Notes under the pieces: generated by a model | The model's database searches: none | What the model was told of the DNA's origin: nothing | The model's input: the letters and a program-made list of their open reading frames with translations, nothing else | Part shown: piece after piece, positions 10,573 through 17,110 of the stretch | How the letters are laid out: every line of letters begins with the position of its first letter | Numbering within the stretch: the stretch's first letter is position 1 | Source: an uncultured Prevotellaceae bacterium | GTDB taxonomy: Bacteria > Bacteroidota > Bacteroidia > Bacteroidales > Bacteroidaceae | Direction: 5' to 3' | DNA: 39,802 nucleotides | Assembly (NCBI GenBank): GCA_900317635.1 | Contig: ONHN01000017.1 | Span: forward strand, 1 to 39,802 | Translations under genes and position numbers: made by a program

Positions 10573-11247
10573 ATGCATCCACGTCCTTACATAGCCATCT
10601 GTACGCCCAACACTTTCGAAGCTATGGGCCTGCGCAACATCATCGAGCGAATGATGCCGCAGGCCGAGGCGCGCTTGTTCACCAGTTTTCAGACTATGGC
10701 CGAAGCAGGCGAGGTCTTCTTCCACTACTTCATAGACAGCCGAACGCTCTTGGCGCACGCCTCCTTCTTCATTGCCCGCCAGCGCCAAACCATCGTCTTG
10801 ACCTACGGACGCGAACAGCTCCCTCTCTCGGGCTTCCACACGTTGAACGTCTATCAAGAAGAAGATACCCTCGTGCGTAGCATCCTGAGCTTAGCGGTTC
10901 ACGGCCACGCCCAGCATGCACATGGGGCGCAGGCACCTCGCCCGCAAGAAGCGCATGCGCATGAGGCGCGGGGAGGGCATGGCCCCGCCGTCCCTCCCCC
11001 CACGATGTCGCAGCATCGTTCGGAAGACGTGCCCGTGCTGACACCGCGCGAAACCGACGTGTTGCGCCTTCTGGTGAAGGGTCTTATCAACAAAGAAATT
11101 GCCGATCGCCTTGGCGTAGGCCTTACCACCGTCATCACGCACCGGAAGAACCTGACGCAGAAGCTCGGTATGCGTAGCGTCAGTGCCCTGACCATCTATG
11201 CCGTGACGCGCGGCCTTGTCAAGATTGAAGACATCGAGGCGCATTAG
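10573..11247 (+). CDS. LuxR-family DNA-binding regulator with degenerate receiver-like domain
   Basis: Residues 156-216 form a clear LuxR/NarL helix-turn-helix (LTPRETDVLRLLVKGLINKEIADRLGV, then TTVITHRKNLTQKLG). The N-terminal 110 residues are the length of a response-regulator receiver (AICTPNTFEAMGLRNII), but the usual phosphorylatable Asp is not evident, so it is probably phosphorylation-independent or senses something else. The domains are joined by a His/Ala/Pro-rich linker (about 110-150). Its DNA resembles a dispersed intergenic repeat of this genome (GGCGCAGGCACCTCGCCCGC at 10926-10945). The gene lies 25 bp after the FISUMP gene, so it may control the operon it sits in. The start at 10573 is the first ATG; no strong ribosome-binding site is visible, which is normal in this phylum. 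Confidence 0.85.
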   Translation: MHPRPYIAICTPNTFEAMGLRNIIERMMPQAEARLFTSFQTMAEAGEVFFHYFIDSRTLLAHASFFIARQRQTIVLTYGREQLPLSGFHTLNVYQEEDTLVRSILSLAVHGHAQHAHGAQAPRPQEAHAHEARGGHGPAVPPPTMSQHRSEDVPVLTPRETDVLRLLVKGLINKEIADRLGVGLTTVITHRKNLTQKLGMRSVSALTIYAVTRGLVKIEDIEAH

Positions 11248-11426
11248 CCGCTTCACGCCTTTTGCGCATACCGCTCTCCGTCTGTGCGGCGCGGCCTCTC
11301 ACAAACTTCCCTTCACCATTTACCTTCATCGCCTGTCCCCCGGCCCGTTTCGCAGCTCGGCATCAAGTTTTTGGGGAGGCTCTGAAAGTTTTCCCACAAA
11401 GCTCTGAAGTTTTCGCACAGGCTCAC

Positions 11427-11523
11427 GAAGTTATAAATCTCGGCGGCAAATGTATATTTACCGCCGAGATTATATATATTTGCCGCCGATAAATGTATAT
11501 TTGCCGCCGAGATTTATAACTTC
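11427..11523. repeat. 97-bp near-palindromic element, copy 1
   Basis: It begins with GAAGTTATAAATCTCGGCGG and ends with the exact reverse complement of the first 20 bases. The interior alternates CGGCGG/CCGCCG blocks with AT-rich TATATTT or TATATATA blocks. An element of exactly the same length with the same ends is at 32704-32800. Interior TATATTTG strings resemble the Bacteroidota -7 box. No coding potential is conserved. Confidence 0.9.
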
Positions 11524-11695
11524 ATAAGCTTGCCGCAAATCTTCATAGCTTTCGACAAAACCTCTGCGCCCTTTCCCGGCAGTTTGCAGGGACGTTAATA
11601 GGTTGTAACATCAGTAAAGGACAGACCTTGCTGCTTTCTAAGGAAATGCGTCAGGCGCAGTCTCTACGGCAGCAGGGGGCGCACGCTTCATCATC

Positions 11696-11725
11696 AAAGG
11701 CCGAACTCTCACGAGCTCGGCCTTT
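11696..11725. terminator. Hairpin, probable terminator of the ECF operon
   Basis: AAAGGCCGA (11696-11704) pairs with TCGGCCTTT (11717-11725) around a 12-nt loop. It lies 40 bp beyond the stop of the minus-strand gene ending at 11765. The U-tract is short, so termination strength is uncertain, and it could serve both strands. Confidence 0.55.
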
Positions 11726-11764
11726 GCATACGTGCGCACTGGAGATTATAATGTTTAACTAAAT

Positions 11765-12814
11765 CTACTTGTTTGAGTTGTTGTTGCTTTTGCTGATCCG
11801 CAGTACCTTTTGTGTTAAGGCGATGTACTGCGCGGCGGTTTTCCCTGCGGCTGACGTGACCTCCGTGGCCTCCGCCATATCAGCTAATTGCATATCGATA
11901 AAGTCTTTCTCTTCGCGCGAGAGGATGTTGGCGTTCAGGGCTTCTTTCACGAGCGTATAGACGCTGACGGGCAACGTGTCGGTGGTATAGTCGCCTTTCA
12001 TCCAGAGCGCTTTCAAGGCGTTGAAACGCTGGAAGAAGTTTTCGGTGTTTTCAGACTTAAAATTGTTTGCGTAGATGCTGATGATGTTTTTAGCCCCATC
12101 AGCATTGATGCTGTCGATGTTGAAGCCATCGAAGGAACCATTGCTGTCGAACTTTAGTGCCTTTGCCGCGATATCGGGATTTTCGAGGAAGAATTGCTCG
12201 AAGGGATCGGCTTTGAGGTTTTTTATTATGGGGTGGGCATTAACGTCCGTTGCCGGCTCTTTGGGTATTTTAGCATAGAGCTTCATGTAGCGTCCAGTGA
12301 TAAGATCGTCGTAACTTTCCCAGTCGAGGGCATAACACCAGCGATAGTCCGTGTGGGAGGGGTCGAGCAAACAAACGAAGATGTAGTCGCGATATTTCTT
12401 GTCTCCTATCCTGACGTATTGCGTAGCGTCTTCGCCGTATAGCAGGTTGTAAACCCTTGCTTGCTGTGTGGCTTGATTGCCAGGACTATAGGAAACGATA
12501 CGGTAGCACTGCGCATTGGAGGCTTCGGCTTGTATGGCATTCTTGATGTTCTCAACGTACGTGCGGCCATACTCGGCGTAACGATACCGATTTTTCTTGT
12601 TAGGCTTCGCGATGGCGAAAGAATGGATTTCGCACACGGAGGTCTTGCCTTTTGTCTCGTCTCCAGGCTTACAGTCGGCTTGGATTGAGGTGCTCACTTC
12701 TACTTTCGGGTCGGATGCCATTCGCTTGAAGGCATCTTCGATGTTGCTTTGCGCCATGATGGAGGCTGAGGCTGCAAAGACCAATGTTAGGAGAAAAAAT
12801 GCTTTTGTTTTCAT
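11765..12814 (-). CDS. Secreted protein of unknown function in the ECF sigma operon
   Basis: The 349-residue product has a clean signal peptide (MKTKAFFLLTLVFAASASIMA, cleavage before QSNIED) and no lipobox, so it is probably periplasmic or outer-membrane associated. The mature protein begins with an amphipathic helix, then a Cys-containing strand region (C48, C61 and further Cys), a central segment with Tyr/Trp (DYRWCYALDWESYDDLI) and a helical C-terminal half. I do not recognise a domain. It is the last of three minus-strand genes after an ECF sigma factor and a TM protein; such operons in Bacteroidota commonly carry one or two secreted proteins of unknown role. The 147-bp gap before it holds dispersed repeats and no convincing promoter box, so co-transcription is likely but not shown. 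Confidence 0.8.
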   Translation of the reverse strand: MKTKAFFLLTLVFAASASIMAQSNIEDAFKRMASDPKVEVSTSIQADCKPGDETKGKTSVCEIHSFAIAKPNKKNRYRYAEYGRTYVENIKNAIQAEASNAQCYRIVSYSPGNQATQQARVYNLLYGEDATQYVRIGDKKYRDYIFVCLLDPSHTDYRWCYALDWESYDDLITGRYMKLYAKIPKEPATDVNAHPIIKNLKADPFEQFFLENPDIAAKALKFDSNGSFDGFNIDSINADGAKNIISIYANNFKSENTENFFQRFNALKALWMKGDYTTDTLPVSVYTLVKEALNANILSREEKDFIDMQLADMAEATEVTSAAGKTAAQYIALTQKVLRISKSNNNSNK

Positions 12815-12837
12815 CGGGAAAGAAGTTTGTTTCGGAA

Positions 12838-12945
12838 ATTATGGAACCACGAAGGGAACGAATGTTTACGACGTGTTGTTGAGCGTATGCGAAAAATAAC
12901 ACGAAGACATTTGCGCTGACGTGGAATGTTTATTGTTTAATGTTT
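12838..12945 (-). repeat. Dispersed intergenic repeat module (TTCGTGG / CACGTCAGCG / AAACATTAAAC)
   Basis: Bases 12898-12930 are the reverse complement of 21386-21418 with one mismatch in 33. The neighbouring CCACGAAGGGAACGAATGTT matches the inverse of the TTCGTGCC/TTTCGTGG string at 21431-21448. An AAACATTAAAC-type string (12925-12945) overlaps the end, as it does in the other copy. The module fills the gap between two genes of one operon. Confidence 0.8.
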
Positions 12946-12961
12946 CACGTTGATGAACCAC

Positions 12962-13702
12962 CTATATAGGAATGTAAAGTTGCTCCCTTCTTGGGGGGGT
13001 AGCTGTTGCTACGGTGGTTTGTCTTATCTTTGCCATTGCAGTTACTTCGGCTGTAAAGATTTGGGCTTTATATTGCTGCTTTTCGGCGTAGGCAATGAGC
13101 CTACGTTCTTCAGGTGTATAGATGATAGCATCATTAGCCTTTTGCTCGGCTTGATTGGCCACCAGCTGCTGACTGCTGGCTGCTATGTTTTCAGTAGGCA
13201 TAGGCGGGTTGGGCGTTTTTTGAGGGTTTTGAAGTGTGGGCGTTGGCTGCTGAGGACTTGCTACAATGCTTTCCTCTGCAATTTGTTCTATCGGGGCGGC
13301 TTTAGCCAGCGACTTTTCTTGCAGATGCTTGGTTGCTTTTTTACCTCGCGCCTTTGTGGGGACAGCGTCTTTTTGGGGAGCGAAGCGGATTTCAGCAGGA
13401 GGCGTTTGCGGCGTAGTCGTTGTCACGATAGCAATTTGTTTAGTGTGAGGCTCGATGATGGGCAACGTGTCTGTACCCTGCTGCCAAGGGAGGAAGAAGA
13501 ACAGCGCGCCTATGGCCGCCGCTATGACTGTAGATGTTACGAAAGCAATGCGCCAGCGCTGTCCTTTCTTCTTATTTACGGCGATGCGTTTCTCTGCATG
13601 TATGCGAGTCATGAAGCGCTGGGTCATCCCCTCGGGGCGTTCGGGCTGAAGACCCTTTAGCGCGTTATGCAAAACGTTTTGCGTAGTGTTGCTCTGTTTC
13701 AT
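12962..13702 (-). CDS. Single-TM protein, probable anti-sigma-like partner of the ECF factor
   Basis: The 246-residue protein has a 50-residue cytoplasmic N-terminus containing PERPEGMTQRFMTRI, a pattern often seen at the start of Bacteroidota anti-sigma-type proteins. One membrane segment follows at about 51-72 (RIAFVTSTVIAAAIGALFFFL), then a roughly 170-residue periplasmic part that is low-complexity, Thr/Pro/Gln/Ala-rich and has a helical end. The start lies 15 bp after the sigma factor stop, so the two are almost certainly co-transcribed, the usual layout of an ECF sigma factor and its membrane-bound antagonist. No zinc-binding HxxxCxxC anti-sigma motif is seen, so direct sigma binding is inference from position and topology. 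Confidence 0.75.
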   Translation of the reverse strand: MKQSNTTQNVLHNALKGLQPERPEGMTQRFMTRIHAEKRIAVNKKKGQRWRIAFVTSTVIAAAIGALFFFLPWQQGTDTLPIIEPHTKQIAIVTTTTPQTPPAEIRFAPQKDAVPTKARGKKATKHLQEKSLAKAAPIEQIAEESIVASPQQPTPTLQNPQKTPNPPMPTENIAASSQQLVANQAEQKANDAIIYTPEERRLIAYAEKQQYKAQIFTAEVTAMAKIRQTTVATATPPRREQLYIPI

Positions 13703-13717
13703 ACTAAGGCGGCTTCG

Positions 13718-14272
13718 TTAGTTGTTTTTATCTCTTCCAGTTTCTATGATGCGGCGCAGTTTCTTGCGAATGCGCGAGAGCCGGTTGGCAAGGGCTTGCG
13801 CGTTGCTGTCCGTGACGTAGGCAATCTCTTTTAACGACAGGTTTTCGTAGTAGAACATTTGCAGCAGTTCGCGCTCTTCGCCCCGAAGCCTCGTGATGGC
13901 ATGTTGCAATGCTTCGGTCTCTTCTTCCAGAAAGGTTTCCTCTTCCTCGGTCGTAGTGATGTTGTCCATTTCGCTTTCTTCGAGGTGAACCAGTTGCGCG
14001 CGGGAGATGCGCAGGTGGTTGAGGGTCAGGTTGTGGGCAATGCGTAGCAACCAAGTGAGGAAACTGGCCCGACGGGCATCGTAGGTCTTGATAGCGCAGA
14101 AGGCGTTCAGAAATACGTCCTGCGTAAGCTCTTCGGCCTCGCTGCTGTCAATTCCCATACCGACGATGAGCCTATAGACCACTGCGCTGAAGGTCTCGAA
14201 GAGGCTTTCGTAGCCAGCTTCGTCTCCCTGGCAGGACAGGCGGATGGCGTGCTCTATGGGGTTTTTGCTCAT
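13718..14272 (-). CDS. ECF-type RNA polymerase sigma factor
   Basis: A 184-residue group 4 sigma factor. Region 2 spans about 20-90 (YESLFETFSAVVYRLIVG; AEELTQDVFLNAFCAIKTYD; FLTWLLRIAHNLTLNHLR) and contacts core polymerase and the -10 element. Region 4 is about 125-178 (LRGEERELLQMFYYENLSLKEIA followed by NRLSRIRKKLRRII) and reads the -35 element. The linker is Glu-rich. It heads the operon with the TM protein and the secreted protein, and such factors often activate their own promoter. A TATTTTTG string on the minus strand (14471-14464) could be the -7 box of a housekeeping promoter, but no matching upstream box sits at the right distance. Confidence 0.95.
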   Translation of the reverse strand: MSKNPIEHAIRLSCQGDEAGYESLFETFSAVVYRLIVGMGIDSSEAEELTQDVFLNAFCAIKTYDARRASFLTWLLRIAHNLTLNHLRISRAQLVHLEESEMDNITTTEEEETFLEEETEALQHAITRLRGEERELLQMFYYENLSLKEIAYVTDSNAQALANRLSRIRKKLRRIIETGRDKNN

Positions 14273-14841
14273 CGGGATAAGAGGTAGGGAGTTTATCGTT
14301 ATATGGTTTTACGCTTGACTGACTGCGGCTGCCAGGTTGCCCGCGCCTCACGCGAAGGCCGCAAGCTCTTTTTTGCGGTGTTTCTATCTTTATATACACG
14401 GTTTCGGCAAAAAATATATCGCTGCTGTGAGCACTTTTTGCAAAAAACGGGCTGGTAACGCAGCAAAAATATAAAAAGTTGAGATAAATTTTGCTGTTGT
14501 TTCCAAAAAACATTATTTTTGCCGCCGATTTTAAGAAGGTTTGGCTCTTACGACCTCTATCCTACCAGTCAAACGCTCCCTTATAATTCCCAACTCATCA
14601 ACATACGAAACTTCGCGCGCCAGCAGACGTGGGCTTCATCCTTGCAAGCTTACGTTATGTCAGGGCGAGGAAAAGTAGCCCTGTGCCCCTCCCTTTTGCA
14701 AAGGGACAAGGCGGGAGTAGGTACTGTATGGCATAAAACATCGGTCATTGCCTCGTTTTCCTTTTCATCCGCAATCTCTTTCCTTTTTTTTGCGTGGATG
14801 GCCCAGGTTTATCCTAAAAACAAAATCTATAATAAATATAT
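14273..14841. other. Divergent intergenic region between the ECF operon and rho, including the long rho leader
   Basis: 569 bp. The left part is AT-rich with A-tracts. The rho promoter is at 14490-14521, which leaves an untranslated leader of roughly 310 nt (from about 14528) before the rho start. The leader is pyrimidine-rich in places (CTTTCCTTTTTTTT near 14779-14791) and has no long ORF with recognisable product. Confidence 0.65.
14490..14521 (+). promoter_or_regulatory. Predicted promoter of rho
   Basis: TTTG at 14490-14493, a 20-bp spacer and TATTTTTG at 14514-14521 are an exact match to the Bacteroidota promoter pattern. The distance to the rho start implies a long leader. Confidence 0.7.
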
Positions 14842-16824
14842 ATGGCTCTTTATTCCATTGACCAGTTACAGGCAAAGGAGGAACAAGAACTCCGTCAGAT
14901 TGCCCAAGAATTAGGTACGCCAAACTTCAAATCGGGCGATAAGCAGACGCTCGTTTACGACATACTTGACGCGCAGGCAGAAATGCGCGCTGCCGACACC
15001 AGTGCGGCTCCGCGCCGCCGTCAGCGCATCACCGTTAAGAAGGAAACCCCAGCGGCCCGCCCCGAGGCTTCGGCTAAAATGGTGGGTGGCGCAACTGATG
15101 CGCAAGTAGAAATGCCCCGCCGAAAGCGCGGGCGGCCTTCAAAAGCCGAAATTGCAGCGCGCGAAGCGGCGGCAGCCCAGAAGCAGCAAGCCGAAATGGC
15201 GCTGCAGACGCTCTTTGCTGAGCAAAGCGCACAGCAAACCGCTGCCCCCGAAAATCCCGAGGCAGAGGCAACATCGCCAGCTGAGCAGCTTCCCGACTTC
15301 ATCGAAGAACAAATTGCGCAGCATAAAGCTGAAGAAGTTGAGCCAGCCCAGAGCGAGGCTACCAGCACTATCCAGAGCGAGACATCTGCCCTACCCGCCG
15401 CAGACGAGGCTCCCGCTTCCCATGAGAAAGCGCAGAGCAAGCGTAAGAGCACCAAGCCCCTCATCCAGACGGAGAAGGACTTTATCATTATCCGCGACAT
15501 TCCCGCCCAGCCCGTGCTGCCCGGCTATTACGCCGACGACGTGGAGAGCTCCATGATACAGCGTCCGAAGTTCCGCCGTTTTAAGGACGACCCCCTCGTA
15601 CAGCAAAACGTGGTTTCGTTGCAACCTCAAGCTCCTAAGGAGGAAATGGTTGCGCCTCGCGCCGCAGTTTCCGAACAACCGCGAAAGAGAGAGCGCGTGG
15701 TAGAAGTGGACGAGTTTGTTGAGGGCAGTGGTACGTTGGAAATCGTGCAGGATGGCTATGGTTTCTTGCGCTCGTCCGACTATAACTACCTCTCCTCGCC
15801 CGACGATATTTATGTTGGCTCACAATTGTTGCGGCAATACGGGCTTAAGGCCGGCGACGTGGTAGAGGGGCAGGTGCGCGTTCCGCGCGAGTCGGACAAG
15901 TTCTTCGTCTTGACAAGGGTAGATGCCATCAACGGCCTTTCGCCCGAACAGGCACGCGACCGCGTAGCCTTCGAGCATCTCACCCCGCTCTTCCCCGACG
16001 AGAAGTTTACGCTTTGGCGCGGTGGAAGCGACTCTCTGTCGTGTCGTATTGTTGACCTATTTGCGCCCATTGGTAAGGGGCAGCGTGCGCTAATCGTGGC
16101 CCAGCCCAAGACGGGTAAGACGTGGCTGATGAAAGACATTGCCAATGCCATTGCCCGCAACCATCCAGAGGCCTACCTCATGATGCTCCTCATCGACGAG
16201 CGTCCGGAGGAGGTAACGGATATGGCACGCACCGTCAACGCGGAGGTTGTTGCTTCTACCTTCGACGAACCCGCCGCCCACCACGTGAAAATTGCCAACA
16301 TCGTGCTTGAAAAGGCAAAACGCATGGTAGAGAGCGGTCACGACGTCGTGATATTCCTTGACAGCATTACGCGCCTGGCACGTGCCTACAACACCGTGAG
16401 CCCTGCCAGCGGCAAGGTGCTGACGGGTGGTGTGGAAGCCAACTCGCTGCAGTACCCCAAGCGCTTCTTTGGCGCAGCGCGCAACATAGAGGGCGGCGGC
16501 TCGCTGACGATTATCGCAACAGCACTGATTGACACGGGTTCGAAGATGGACGAAGTGATTTTCGAAGAGTTCAAGGGAACGGGCAACATGGAACTGCAGC
16601 TTGAGCGCAGCCTGGCCAACAAGCGTATCTACCCCGCCGTGAACCTCGTGCTGAGCAGTACGCGCCGCGACGACCTCTTGCAGTCTGAAGCAACACGCAA
16701 CCTGATGATACACGTGCGCAAGCATATTGCCGACATGACACCCGTTGAAGCCATGAACTTCGTCACGACGTTGCTTGCCCGCGCCAGGAACAACGAAGAG
16801 ATGCTCAGTGCCATTAATAGCTAA
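14842..16824 (+). CDS. rho: Transcription termination factor Rho with long N-terminal insertion
   Basis: Rho is the hexameric RNA helicase that ends untranslated transcripts. The 660-residue chain is far longer than the roughly 420-residue E. coli protein. Order: a Rho_N (SAP-like) head at 1-45; a roughly 240-residue Ala/Glu/Gln/Ser/Pro-rich, probably disordered insertion (about 50-290); the cold-shock-like RNA-binding domain at 294-365 ([18 protein letters not shown]); and the RecA-like motor with Walker [10 protein letters not shown] (K426), Walker [17 protein letters not shown] and the secondary RNA-site region [11 protein letters not shown]. Long insertions are typical of Bacteroidota Rho, and the disordered region of the B. 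thetaiotaomicron protein has been reported to drive condensate formation. The insertion holds basic KRGRPSK (AT-hook-like) and RRRQR patches, which could help bind nucleic acid. The long leader may serve autoregulation (inference). Confidence 0.97.
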   Translation: MALYSIDQLQAKEEQELRQIAQELGTPNFKSGDKQTLVYDILDAQAEMRAADTSAAPRRRQRITVKKETPAARPEASAKMVGGATDAQVEMPRRKRGRPSKAEIAAREAAAAQKQQAEMALQTLFAEQSAQQTAAPENPEAEATSPAEQLPDFIEEQIAQHKAEEVEPAQSEATSTIQSETSALPAADEAPASHEKAQSKRKSTKPLIQTEKDFIIIRDIPAQPVLPGYYADDVESSMIQRPKFRRFKDDPLVQQNVVSLQPQAPKEEMVAPRAAVSEQPRKRERVVEVDEFVEGSGTLEIVQDGYGFLRSSDYNYLSSPDDIYVGSQLLRQYGLKAGDVVEGQVRVPRESDKFFVLTRVDAINGLSPEQARDRVAFEHLTPLFPDEKFTLWRGGSDSLSCRIVDLFAPIGKGQRALIVAQPKTGKTWLMKDIANAIARNHPEAYLMMLLIDERPEEVTDMARTVNAEVVASTFDEPAAHHVKIANIVLEKAKRMVESGHDVVIFLDSITRLARAYNTVSPASGKVLTGGVEANSLQYPKRFFGAARNIEGGGSLTIIATALIDTGSKMDEVIFEEFKGTGNMELQLERSLANKRIYPAVNLVLSSTRRDDLLQSEATRNLMIHVRKHIADMTPVEAMNFVTTLLARARNNEEMLSAINS

Positions 16825-16883
16825 CGAGTGACGAGTTACGGGTTACGGGTCTGGCTACGCCGATATAGCTATAAGTACTTATA

Positions 16884-17062
16884 AGTAATTCGACCTTCGG
16901 AAGCTTTCGCTTCCTTAGGAGTTAAAGGAGTTAAAAGAAGTTATCGCAGCCTATGGCTGCTGAGGAGTTAAAGACGATAGTCTTATAGGCATATATTTAT
17001 AGGGTCTAAAAGTATCGTCTTTAACTCCTTTAATTCCTTAAACATCCGAAACTTGAATAAGT
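16884..17062. repeat. MITE-like folded element 1 (inverted ends, three internal hairpins)
   Basis: The left end AGTAATTCGACCTTCGGAAG and the right end (reverse complement ACTTATTCAAGTTTCGGATG) agree at 14 of 20 positions. Inside are GGAAGC/GCTTCC (16899-16914), GCAGCC/GGCTGC (16946-16960) and a perfect 16-bp arm pair GGAGTTAAAGACGATA (16964-16979) with its reverse complement at 17013-17028. The left 97 bp recur at 23976-24072. It lies 59 bp past the rho stop, flanked by TCACTCGTCACT-type strings (16825-16850; 17070-17087). There is no transposase or ORF. Confidence 0.8.
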
Positions 17063-17110
17063 AACTTCAACTCGTCACTCGTCACTTATAACTTCAACTA
17101 TTTCCTCTCC

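Larger units (their letters stand above)
11248..11764. other. 517-bp intergenic region between convergent operons
   Basis: It holds the 97-bp palindromic element at 11427-11523 and, on each side of it, imperfect repeats of about 22 bp with the core AGCTnTGAAG (about 11365-11426 and 11524-11580, in mirrored orientation). A hairpin lies at 11696-11725. ORFs here arise from the repeat, and I see no credible gene. Confidence 0.7.

Noticed and set aside
11427-11523. Possible short CRISPR-like array
   Set aside because: The repeats are inverted and nested rather than direct with unique spacers, and no cas genes are near.
16825-16850. TCACTCGTCACT-type strings as a direct-repeat att or origin site
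   Set aside because: The strings also occur at 17070 and 21483 next to other dispersed repeats; no integrase, dnaA box cluster or replication gene is nearby.
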